Below, piece after piece: positions 35,173 through 42,160 of a DNA stretch of 64,000 nt (within the stretch, counting starts at the first letter, position 1; every line of letters begins with the position of its first letter). The stretch comes from Archaeoglobaceae archaeon. GTDB lineage: Archaea > Halobacteriota > Archaeoglobi > Archaeoglobales > Archaeoglobaceae. The notes beneath the pieces are model-generated. The model searched no databases. It was not told the origin of the DNA and saw only the letters and a list, made by a program, of their open reading frames with translations. Position numbers and translations under genes: made by a program. Location: NCBI GenBank assembly GCA_026986375.1, contig JALSOQ010000016.1:1-64000 (forward strand), in the 5' to 3' direction.

Positions 35173-35722
35173 CTCCTGAATCTATTTCCGCGAGCTTCAT
35201 TACGACGTCGATCATCTCGACGCCGTCGAGCCAGTTTATCACAAAACCGTCTTCCGGAAGTTCGAGATTTTCCGGCAATTTTTCTCCCCTCAGAACCTTA
35301 GCCCCCATCCTCGCCACGGTTTCGAAAGCTCCTCGCAGATCCCCGCCCTTCTCCTTCTTGACCGCCTCTTTAAGGAGAGCATCGAAACTCTTCTTGCTCG
35401 TCTTTCCCTCTATGAACAGCTTGGTCGAGAATAGAATCGTCTTTATGCTTTCCCTCGTGAACTCGAACAGTTCGTTCTTTATCTCGTCTCCGAAGTCTAT
35501 GCTGGTAAGGATAAGCTTGCTCATGTCGTCGAGCTCTTGGAGTGCCTTCTTCTTCGTTATCTCCCTCTCCTTCAAAGCCCTTATGACGTTTAAGCATGCG
35601 ACCGTGAAGTCCTCTACGATCTGATCGAATACGTTTAGTGATTCGGATCTTTCCAGATCGACTTCGGTTTCGGCTATCTTGTTTATCCAGTTTCTGAACC
35701 TCTCTTCAGTGTAGAATTCCAT
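35162..35722 (-). CDS. DUF2150-like archaeal protein
   Basis: A 186-residue helical protein that resembles the archaeal DUF2150 family. It starts FYTEERFRNWINKIAE and has long amphipathic helices (NELFEFTRESIKTILFSTKL), ending with an acidic tail (LAEIDSGDED). No catalytic or metal motif is visible. It is the first gene of a two-gene unit with the SWIM protein; tRNA-Arg starts 72 bases away on the other strand. Function is unknown. Confidence 0.6.
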   Translation of the reverse strand: MEFYTEERFRNWINKIAETEVDLERSESLNVFDQIVEDFTVACLNVIRALKEREITKKKALQELDDMSKLILTSIDFGDEIKNELFEFTRESIKTILFSTKLFIEGKTSKKSFDALLKEAVKKEKGGDLRGAFETVARMGAKVLRGEKLPENLELPEDGFVINWLDGVEMIDVVMKLAEIDSGDED

Positions 35723-35794
35723 GGCTAAGCTTCACCGTGCAAAGATATAACGGTTACGTAACATTTTTAAATCTCCGAGAAATTCAGCTATTGA

Positions 35795-35869
35795 GGGCCC
35801 GTGGCTCAGCATGGATAGAGCGACGGCCTTCTAAGCCGTAGGTCGCGGGTTCAAATCCCGCCGGGTCCG
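35795..35869 (+). tRNA. trnR: tRNA-Arg(TCT)
   Basis: Complete cloverleaf: acceptor GGGCCCG/CGGGTCC (one G-U pair), D arm GCTC-AGCATGGATA-GAGC, anticodon arm ACGGC-CTTCTAA-GCCGT giving TCT, T arm GCGGG-TTCAAAT-CCCGC, discriminator G. No intron, no encoded CCA. A TATA-like run (CATTTTTAAAT, about 35762-35772) lies upstream. Confidence 0.97.
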
Positions 35870-35891
35870 CTTTTGGATTTCTATCGTAAAA

Positions 35892-36995
35892 TCAAAATCC
35901 CAAAAAGTGTGCCTCAGCGCTGAGGATTATGAAATAAACTATTAGCATGACTATTCCTATTGGAACACCTATCTCTGCCCACTCTTTCATCCTAATCCCT
36001 ATTCTGCCGGCTGAGACTATGTTCGGTATGTTTCCAGGGATGAGTATTCCTCCGGAGATCAGTAGCCCCATCAGAGCACTCTTTATCTGCATTAATGTAA
36101 GTTCGGGCCCTATTTCGACTGCAACAAGCGTCGCGTTATCCAAGATGGCAGAGATCGTGTTGAGCCAGTATAGGGCTTCGGGAGGAACCTTCTCGAAGAA
36201 CCACACTGCAAGAGGGGAAAGGCCTGTTCCCAGTAGAATGAGAGCGGAAACGAACACGTAAACTCTTATCGCTCTCAGCACGACAGTCCTCAGCGTTTCG
36301 GTGTATTCTGGAACTACCACCCTGTCTACCGTAGCCTCTCCAACTCTCTTAGCCCCGTAGATCGCGAGAGCTACCACTCCGGGGATTACGTAGATCCCCA
36401 AAACGTCGATGAGGAAGAAGAATCCCGCATGGTAAGGCTCACCCTTCAGCTTCGATATCGCTATGGTGGAGAGGGGTTCACCGACCGGAGTCAAAGCGGC
36501 TCCCAAGCCGACCGCAAAGCAGGCTATGACTACGAACTCTATCTTCTTCCTCCTCTCTAAAGGGAGAGCAAGAGCGATCTCCGATAGGATTACCGCTGTA
36601 ACTATTACGGATATGAGACTCGAAACCAATCCCAAAACCAATATTATGAAGAAAACGAAAGCCCTGATTCCTATCCTATTCATCAAACCCAAAATCGCCC
36701 CGTAAATCTGGCGGTTGTATTTGTATATGATGATGCCGAATACGAGGACGACCTGAAATATGCCGATCGGAATCGGAACGTTGGGCAACCATACCGGCTC
36801 CCTCAGAGCTTCGATTATCAACTCCTTACTCCATAGGCCTGAGATCGTTACCGCTAAAGCTCCCATTACGAGAAAGAACGGCTCCAAGTTCTCTTCGACT
36901 ATTCTGACCTTGAAGGGAAGAATTAGAACGAGCAAAAATATTGCGATAAGACCTATTGCTACACTCCAAATCGGTTCCGGAGGAATGGTATGCAT
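35892..36995 (-). CDS. DUF1646-family ion-transporter-like membrane protein
   Basis: A 367-residue membrane protein with about 10 helices that fits the DUF1646 family of the ion transporter superfamily (relatives include NhaD and ArsB-type carriers). Key polar helix breaks are ACFAVGLGAALTPVGEPLS and SAILDNATLVAVEIGPEL, and GGILIPGNIPNIVSAGRI forms the second re-entrant region. It may carry cations or anions driven by the ion gradient; the cargo is unknown. The gene stands alone and precedes the acetate-related block in the same direction. Confidence 0.7.
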   Translation of the reverse strand: MHTIPPEPIWSVAIGLIAIFLLVLILPFKVRIVEENLEPFFLVMGALAVTISGLWSKELIIEALREPVWLPNVPIPIGIFQVVLVFGIIIYKYNRQIYGAILGLMNRIGIRAFVFFIILVLGLVSSLISVIVTAVILSEIALALPLERRKKIEFVVIACFAVGLGAALTPVGEPLSTIAISKLKGEPYHAGFFFLIDVLGIYVIPGVVALAIYGAKRVGEATVDRVVVPEYTETLRTVVLRAIRVYVFVSALILLGTGLSPLAVWFFEKVPPEALYWLNTISAILDNATLVAVEIGPELTLMQIKSALMGLLISGGILIPGNIPNIVSAGRIGIRMKEWAEIGVPIGIVMLIVYFIILSAEAHFLGF

Positions 36996-37018
36996 GGGCT
37001 AACGTATCCTTAGGTCTT

Positions 37019-37540
37019 TTAACGTTTTTCCTTTACTATGCCCAGAATGTCCTTAAACTTATCGTGCTCGGCCGTTCTTAATATCTCGTAAACTATCGTC
37101 TCCCACGTCGTCAGATCGACCCCCTTCTTTTCCATCCTCCTGAGTGCTACCTCTTTATCGATTTCCCTCCTCGATCCCGTGCAATCGACCGCAACGCTGA
37201 CATCGTAACCCATGTCGAGAAGGTCTAAGGCGGTCTGAAGGACGCATATATGGGTTTCTATTCCTATCAAAACGCAATATTTTTCCCCGAAAGATTGTAA
37301 CTTTCTCACGAACTCTTCGCTACCGCAACAGCTGAAGCTAACCTTTTGGATCGGTTCGGATTCGAGAACCTCTGCTATCTCATCCACCGTCCTTCCGAGC
37401 TTCACCTGCTCCGTTGAAATCACCGGAAATCCCAAGACGTTGAACGATTTTATTAGTTTTCTGGAGTTGAAGAGGATTTCGTCGATTCCAGAAATGTGCG
37501 GACACAACCTCTCCTGAAAGTCGATCGAAACGAGAATCAT
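37019..37540 (-). CDS. isochorismatase-family hydrolase
   Basis: A 173-residue cysteine hydrolase of the isochorismatase/nicotinamidase superfamily. The catalytic triad can be placed as Asp7 (LVSIDFQERL), Lys66 (PIQKVSFSC) and Cys99 in GIETHICVLQTALDL, which also has the cis-peptide-type residues before the nucleophile. There is no typical nicotinamidase metal site, so it is closer to the small YcaC-like group of unknown substrate. It follows satP by 31 bases and could share its transcript. Confidence 0.82.
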   Translation of the reverse strand: MILVSIDFQERLCPHISGIDEILFNSRKLIKSFNVLGFPVISTEQVKLGRTVDEIAEVLESEPIQKVSFSCCGSEEFVRKLQSFGEKYCVLIGIETHICVLQTALDLLDMGYDVSVAVDCTGSRREIDKEVALRRMEKKGVDLTTWETIVYEILRTAEHDKFKDILGIVKEKR

Positions 37541-37571
37541 GGATCAAAATAAAAATTGAAGTAAATAAAAT

Positions 37572-38117
37572 TTACGCCAACGGCAGGACGTTCTTTCCGT
37601 AAACCGTGTTGACGAGTTCGGCCATCGCTATATACCAAGCGAGAAGTCCCGTAACGAATATCTCCGCCCCCACAGGCTTCGGTGGAATCATTCCGAGCGG
37701 TAGAGCTATCAGCAGGCCGAAGGCCACCCAAAGCAGGAAGAACAATGCGAATAAGAGCTTTCCTACCCTCGCAGAAGCTATGAGGAAGGCGAACGTGAAC
37801 AGGAACCACATCAGTGCGAATCCCGCTTCTCCCATCGCTCCGACCTTCACACCGAAGACCGGCAGGATGATGTCCTTTATGAACACCGCCCACCAAAACG
37901 CTCCGTATGACATGAACGCAGAACCGCCGAATATGCTTCCCTTTCTGAGGTCTATTATTCCCGCAACGAACTGTGCGGTTCCTCCGAAGGCCAGAGCTAA
38001 GGCGAGTGTGGGGCCAGCCTTCCAGAATCCCATGACCATCAGTCCGGTGGCCATCGTTGTTAGTGCGAAACCCATGAGGCCAACTACCGCCGGATTCGCC
38101 CAATCACCCTTTTCCAT
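37572..38117 (-). CDS. satP: acetate/succinate transporter of the GPR1/FUN34/SatP family
   Basis: A 181-residue membrane protein with six helices of the AceTr family, which imports acetate with protons. The family signature NPAVVGLMGFALTT is at the N-terminus (NPxP-like first helix), followed by LALAFGGTAQFVAGIIDLRKGSIFGG and FMSYGAFWW. The ATG at 38117 is preferred because AGGTGATC, an extended Shine-Dalgarno, ends four bases upstream; the GTG at 38126 is inside that site. It lies directly after acetyl-CoA synthetase, which supports acetate as the cargo. Confidence 0.9.
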   Translation of the reverse strand: MEKGDWANPAVVGLMGFALTTMATGLMVMGFWKAGPTLALALAFGGTAQFVAGIIDLRKGSIFGGSAFMSYGAFWWAVFIKDIILPVFGVKVGAMGEAGFALMWFLFTFAFLIASARVGKLLFALFFLLWVAFGLLIALPLGMIPPKPVGAEIFVTGLLAWYIAMAELVNTVYGKNVLPLA

Positions 38118-38136
38118 AAGGATCACCTAAAAAAAT

Positions 38137-40125
38137 TTATTGAGACTCCATGGCCCTCTTTATCTCCTCGTAAGCCTTCTTCGCCTCTTCAACAGCCTTC
38201 GGATCCTCCAAAGTCGTTACATCACCCAGTGGCTGTCCCATAAGAACGGCTCTCAGAATCCTCCTCATTATCTTACCGCTCCTCGTCTTCGGGAGCTTTT
38301 CAACGAATATTATGTCGTCCGGAGTCGCTATCGGCCCGATAGTCTTCCTGACCCACTCCTTGAGCTCCTTCTTTAGTTCTGGAGATGGCTCGTATCCCTC
38401 CTTAAGGACTACGAACGCAACTGGCACCTCTCCCTTTATGTCGTGAGCCTTTCCTATCACCGCCGCCTCGCTCACAGCTTTGTGGGCTACGAGAGCGCTC
38501 TCGACTTCCGCGGTTCCAAGCCTGTGTCCGCTCACGTTCAGCACGTCGTCTATCCTTCCCATTATCCAGAAGTATCCGTCCTCATCTATCCTCGCTCCAT
38601 CTCCGGTGAAGTAGGCGAGCTTGCCCGGGAAGGCGCTCCAGTATGTCTTTATGTATCTGTCCGGATCACCCCAGAGCGTTCTGAGCATCGAAGGCCAAGG
38701 CCTCGTGATTACGAGCTTTCCTCCTACGTTCGGCGGGCACGGATTCCCGTCATCGTCCCACACTTCCGCCTTTATTCCCGGGAAAGGTCTTGTGGCGGAG
38801 CCGGGCTTGAGCTTGGTTATTCCGGGCAAAGGCGTTATCATGTGCATTCCCGTTTCGGTCTGCCACCAAGTGTCCATTATCGGGCATCTTCCCTGACCGA
38901 TTACGTTGTAGAACCACTTCCAAGCTTCCGGATTTATCGGCTCTCCGACAGTTCCGAGCAACCTCAGACTGCTGAGATCGTGCTTCTTGACCCATTCCTC
39001 TCCGAGTCTCATGAAGTACCTTATTGCGGTCGGAGCGGTGTAGAATATCGTGACTCCATAGTACTCGATTATCTGCCACCACCTATCGGGTTGCGGATAA
39101 TCCGGAGCTCCTTCGTATATGAGCACAGTCGCTCCGTTGCTTAAAGGCCCGTAAACTACGTAGCTGTGCCCGGTGATCCAGCCTATATCGGCTGTGCACC
39201 AGTAGATATCCTCGTCCTTTATGTCGAACACCCACTTCGTCGTTATGTGGGTTCCGACGTTGTAACCTCCGTGGACGTGCAGAACACCCTTCGGCTTACC
39301 CGTGGTTCCGGACGTGTATAGAATGAACAGCGGATCCTCCGAATCCATAACTTCGGGCTCGCACTTCCAAGAAACTCCGTATTGGACGTCGTGCCATGTG
39401 AAATCCCTTCCCTCTTCCATGTTGACGTCCATTCCTATTCTTTCGTAAACTATAACGTGCTTCACGCTCGGAGCATCCACCAAAGCCTCATCCACGATCA
39501 TCTTCGTCTCGACTATCTTGCCCCTCCTGTAGAATCCGTCCATCGTTATCACGACTTTGGCCTGAGCGTCGTTTATTCTGTCCCTCAAAGCCGTTGCGGA
39601 GAAACCTCCGAATACTACGCTGTGGATCGCTCCTATCCTCGCGCAAGCGAGCATAGCAACTACCAATTCTGGAACCATTCCCATGTAAATCGTTACCCTG
39701 TCCCCCTTCCTAACGCCCAAGTTCTTGAGTGCATTTGCAAATCTGCAAACCCTCCTGTAGAGCTCGTAGTAGGTGAGAACCCTCCTTTCATTTTCGGGTT
39801 CTCCCTGCCAGATTATCGCCGCTTTGTTCTTCCTCCAAGTCTTTACGTGTCTGTCCAAACAGTTGTGAGTTATGTTTATCTTCCCACCTACGAACCACTT
39901 GTAGAAAGGAGCGTTGCTGTCATCCAAAACCTTCTTATAAGGCTCGAACCATTCGATTTCGGTTTTAGCGATCTCGTCCCAAAATCCGAGCCAGTCCTTT
40001 TCCGCCTTCTCGTATATCGACTCGTCCTTAACCCATGCCCTCTCCCTAATGCTTTCGGGAGGTTCGTATACCTCCTCAACTCTCATCAGCGACTCTATCG
40101 TCTTCTTATCCGCCAAACCGGACAC
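38137..40125 (-). CDS. acs: acetyl-CoA synthetase (AMP-forming)
   Basis: A 662-residue adenylate-forming enzyme that makes acetyl-CoA from acetate, ATP and CoA. Seen: the ACS N-terminal [19 protein letters not shown], the P-loop-like [16 protein letters not shown], the acetate-pocket Trp in [12 protein letters not shown], the hinge [19 protein letters not shown] and the catalytic lysine in [15 protein letters not shown]. Full length. Two starts compete: GTG at 40125, at leaderless distance from the TATA box, and TTG at 40116, six bases after GGAGGTG. Together with satP it suggests growth on, or scavenging of, acetate. Confidence 0.95.
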   Translation of the reverse strand: MSGLADKKTIESLMRVEEVYEPPESIRERAWVKDESIYEKAEKDWLGFWDEIAKTEIEWFEPYKKVLDDSNAPFYKWFVGGKINITHNCLDRHVKTWRKNKAAIIWQGEPENERRVLTYYELYRRVCRFANALKNLGVRKGDRVTIYMGMVPELVVAMLACARIGAIHSVVFGGFSATALRDRINDAQAKVVITMDGFYRRGKIVETKMIVDEALVDAPSVKHVIVYERIGMDVNMEEGRDFTWHDVQYGVSWKCEPEVMDSEDPLFILYTSGTTGKPKGVLHVHGGYNVGTHITTKWVFDIKDEDIYWCTADIGWITGHSYVVYGPLSNGATVLIYEGAPDYPQPDRWWQIIEYYGVTIFYTAPTAIRYFMRLGEEWVKKHDLSSLRLLGTVGEPINPEAWKWFYNVIGQGRCPIMDTWWQTETGMHMITPLPGITKLKPGSATRPFPGIKAEVWDDDGNPCPPNVGGKLVITRPWPSMLRTLWGDPDRYIKTYWSAFPGKLAYFTGDGARIDEDGYFWIMGRIDDVLNVSGHRLGTAEVESALVAHKAVSEAAVIGKAHDIKGEVPVAFVVLKEGYEPSPELKKELKEWVRKTIGPIATPDDIIFVEKLPKTRSGKIMRRILRAVLMGQPLGDVTTLEDPKAVEEAKKAYEEIKRAMESQ

Positions 40126-40150
40126 CTCCGATTTTTATTGAGATCGACAC

Positions 40151-40158
40151 TATTTAAA
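40151..40158 (-). promoter_or_regulatory. TATA box for acs-satP
   Basis: On the minus strand the sequence TTTAAATA lies 26-33 bases before the GTG start of acs, within ACGTTTAAATAGTG. The rest of the intergenic region (40160-40320) is AT-rich and holds two palindromes near the thyX stop. Confidence 0.5.
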
Positions 40159-40279
40159 CGTTTTCTCGACAATTGCCTTTCTTCAGTCTAAATCGTTACC
40201 TTTCCGACGCTGTTGAATAATCCATTATTAATTTTTACGATTCGGAATTAAATTGTGCTACAAGTAGTCATACAAAATT

Positions 40280-40315
40280 TTGAATTTGAAAATTCAATAG
40301 GAACGATCGATCGTT
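40280..40315. repeat. two adjacent perfect palindromes after thyX
   Basis: TTGAATTTGAAAATTCAA (40280-40297) is an 8-base inverted repeat around a 2-base centre, and AACGATCGATCGTT (40302-40315) is a perfect 14-base palindrome. They lie 6 and 24 bases past the thyX stop on the minus strand. They could form a transcript end structure or be protein-binding sites; no T run typical of an archaeal terminator directly follows. Confidence 0.45.
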
Positions 40316-40320
40316 ACAGA

Positions 40321-41031
40321 TTATCCCTTCCAACTCTCCTTTACCTCCCTCTTGGTCGGAATCCTGTTTCTGTAAGGGCAGTCCTTCGGACGAGCTTCGT
40401 TTTCCGGACATAGACCTATCGTATAACCCCTGCAACCGACGTTTTCGAAAATCTCCGGATATATTTTCACTACGATGTCGTATATCTTCTGCGCGAGCTC
40501 CCTTATCTCTGGGGCCGCTCTCTTACAGAGCCTCAATCCCAAGAAGTTTATCAGGCTCCTCGCGTTTATCGTCCATATGTAATGGGTGTGGGTGGCCATA
40601 GGAAGGACGTAACGCGAAGCTTCTAACGCTTCGGCCTTCGAATAGCCCTTTTCGAGCATTCTCTCGTATATTTTTACGTAATGTTGTCTCGCGGACTCCA
40701 TCGCCTCCTTAAACATTTCGACGAGCTCTTCATCATCGGCAATCGTCGGAGGAACCACGTAGCCGAAGTCCTTCTCGATGTTGTATCGGGTCGATCTCGC
40801 GGTGTGGCTCGCTATCCTGTGCTCCAAAAGCTCCCTGCTTATCGCGACGCTCATCCCCTTTATCTCGAAAGTGAAGTATATGTGCTCGATGGCGCTCGTG
40901 TAGTCGTTCTCCACGACCATCCTAACTATCTCCTCGTCGCTCAACCCTTCGGGAATCCCGCTCACCCTGCAACCTCTCGCGACCAAACTCACCCCGTCCG
41001 GAGTGTATCTCAAAAGTTTAACCTCGACCAT
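40321..41031 (-). CDS. thyX: flavin-dependent thymidylate synthase
   Basis: A 236-residue FAD enzyme that methylates dUMP to dTMP with methylene-tetrahydropterin and NAD(P)H. The ThyX motif RHRx7S appears as EHRIASHTARS at about residue 69, so the His, second Arg and Ser are kept but the first Arg is Glu. Other family parts are present: RYNIEKDFGYVVPP, ASRYVLPMATHTHYIWTINARSL and the C-terminal REIRELAQKIYDIV-type helix. The C-terminus has extra cysteines (VGCRGYTIGLCPENE and DCPYRN), possibly a metal site. Its ATG follows the nrdG stop directly (TGAATG) after a GGAGGAGG site. Confidence 0.9.
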   Translation of the reverse strand: MVEVKLLRYTPDGVSLVARGCRVSGIPEGLSDEEIVRMVVENDYTSAIEHIYFTFEIKGMSVAISRELLEHRIASHTARSTRYNIEKDFGYVVPPTIADDEELVEMFKEAMESARQHYVKIYERMLEKGYSKAEALEASRYVLPMATHTHYIWTINARSLINFLGLRLCKRAAPEIRELAQKIYDIVVKIYPEIFENVGCRGYTIGLCPENEARPKDCPYRNRIPTKREVKESWKG

Positions 41032-41736
41032 TCAAACCTCCTCCTCTCCCTCACACCTGACTATAACTTTCGGAACGTTCCGCTTTGCAATTCTTCCCAA
41101 TTCGAGTAGATAACCCTTTGGATAAGGTTCGACATTTCTGAGCTTCTCGTCCAAAACGTCTTCGTTCCTGAACTGCTGGAGGACGTATTTTCTCACCCCG
41201 AATTCCGACAGAACCTCCGAGATCTTCTCTATCTCCTCCCCATCTATTATCGTTGGAACGACCGTTGTCCTAACTTCATATTCGATGCCGGAGTTAGCCA
41301 AAATTTCGAGCGACTTCAGGACTCTTTCCGCGGAATCCCCCCTCCCCGTCAATTCGGCGTATCTTTCCGGAGTCGTCTTGAAGTCCATGGCAACGTAATC
41401 CACCAGATCCAGCACCTTCGAAAGCTTTTCGGGATAGTAACCGTTCGTGTCGATCTTTACCGCCAAGCCAAGATCCTTCAACCTTCTCAACAGTTCTAAG
41501 AGCTCCTCCAAGTCCTGAGCCAAGGGTTCCCCGCCGGTGAGGCAAACCCCGTCTATGAGGTAGTTTCTTTTCACAGCCTCTACGATCTCATCGACTCCTA
41601 CCTTAATCCCGCCGCTCAAGAGCCTGTGGTTCTGGCAGTAAGGACATCTGAAAGGACATCCGGCGAAGAATATTACCGAGCATAGCTTTCCGGGAAAGTC
41701 TATTGTGGAAAGGTCGAGAATGCCTCCCCAGAGCAT
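41032..41736 (-). CDS. nrdG: anaerobic ribonucleotide reductase activating enzyme
   Basis: A 234-residue radical SAM activase that generates the glycyl radical in NrdD. The cluster motif is Cys27, Cys31, Cys34 in AGCPFRCPYCQNH, and the SAM-binding GGEPL is in CLTGGEPLAQDLEELL. The length and the N-terminus GGILDLSTIDFPGKLC match the NrdG/PflA-like group used by archaeal class III reductases. Co-directional nrdD and a glutaredoxin-like gene upstream support this role over a general pyruvate-formate-lyase activase. Confidence 0.88.
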   Translation of the reverse strand: MLWGGILDLSTIDFPGKLCSVIFFAGCPFRCPYCQNHRLLSGGIKVGVDEIVEAVKRNYLIDGVCLTGGEPLAQDLEELLELLRRLKDLGLAVKIDTNGYYPEKLSKVLDLVDYVAMDFKTTPERYAELTGRGDSAERVLKSLEILANSGIEYEVRTTVVPTIIDGEEIEKISEVLSEFGVRKYVLQQFRNEDVLDEKLRNVEPYPKGYLLELGRIAKRNVPKVIVRCEGEEEV

Positions 41737-41740
41737 GCTA

Positions 41741-41989
41741 TCACTTCATCAGCTTGAGAATCTCCTGTTTAAGCTGTTCCTTCGTAGGAACCTCCCCTCT
41801 GAAAAGAACTTCCTCGCCGAAAGCTATGGAAGGTGTCGAAGCCACGTTGAACTGTAGAGCGGTTATGAGATCCTTTTCGATGTCTATCTCTTCATACTCA
41901 AGCCCAAGTTCCTCGGCAACCTCCTTAGCAATAGCCTTAGCGTTCGGACACTGCGGACAGTCCTTTTTCGTGAACACTATCAACTTCAT
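41741..41989 (-). CDS. glutaredoxin/thioredoxin-like redox protein
   Basis: An 82-residue thioredoxin-fold protein with the redox motif CPQC in VFTKKDCPQCPNAK (~12) and the cis-proline loop STPSIAFG. Its small size and NrdH-like layout fit an electron donor for ribonucleotide reductase or a general disulfide reductase. The longer reading to 42070 would run through a guide RNA gene on the other strand; ATG 41989 starts the fold exactly and has a TATA element 26 bases upstream (about 42011-42020). It is followed by nrdG after 4 bases. Confidence 0.85.
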   Translation of the reverse strand: MKLIVFTKKDCPQCPNAKAIAKEVAEELGLEYEEIDIEKDLITALQFNVASTPSIAFGEEVLFRGEVPTKEQLKQEILKLMK

Positions 41990-42010
41990 GTTCGATGCTC
42001 GGGGGACATT

Positions 42011-42020
42011 GTTTATATTG
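42011..42020. promoter_or_regulatory. TATA-like element facing both the guide RNAs and the glutaredoxin gene
   Basis: GTTTATATTG is about 27 bases before the expected 5' end of the first C/D RNA on the plus strand (about 42040). On the minus strand, read as CAATATAAAC, it is about 26 bases before the glutaredoxin ATG (41989). One element may serve both directions, or two promoters overlap. Confidence 0.45.
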
Positions 42021-42037
42021 CTTGACATCCTAAAAGG

Positions 42038-42098
42038 GTTGGATGATGATTGAATCCAATCCTGAGCCAAGCGATGATGACGTAGCCCGCGCCTGAAA
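42038..42098 (+). ncRNA. C/D box guide RNA 1 (2'-O-methylation guide)
   Basis: Box C ATGATGA (42043-42049), a 12-base guide TTGAATCCAATC, box D' CTGA (42062-42065), an 8-base spacer, box C' ATGATGA (42074-42080), a 12-base guide CGTAGCCCGCGC and box D CTGA (42093-42096). Both guides have exactly 12 bases between boxes, as in archaeal C/D RNAs, where the base paired to the fifth guide position before D or D' is methylated. The second guide is complementary over about 10 bases to CGCGGGCTAC, a sequence I recall from archaeal 16S rRNA (tentative). Ends are approximate. Confidence 0.85.
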
Positions 42099-42103
42099 AT
42101 ATT

Positions 42104-42160
42104 TCCGATGATGACCCCTCCCCTAACTGAAAAAATGATGATTGCCGATTTCTCTGAGGT
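42104..42160 (+). ncRNA. C/D box guide RNA 2 (2'-O-methylation guide)
   Basis: Box C ATGATGA (42108-42114), a 12-base guide CCCCTCCCCTAA, box D' CTGA (42127-42130), a 4-base spacer AAAA, box C' ATGATGA (42135-42141), a 12-base guide TTGCCGATTTCT and box D CTGA (42154-42157). It starts 11 bases after box D of guide RNA 1, so the two are probably one precursor. Expected targets are TTAGGGGAGGGG and AGAAATCGGCAA in rRNA or tRNA, which I cannot place. The 3' end touches the last bases of nrdD on the other strand. Ends are approximate. Confidence 0.85.

Noticed and set aside
35795-35869. tRNA-Arg as an integration site for a mobile element
   Set aside because: No integrase, no repeated tRNA 3' end and no foreign-looking genes follow within the next 10 kb.
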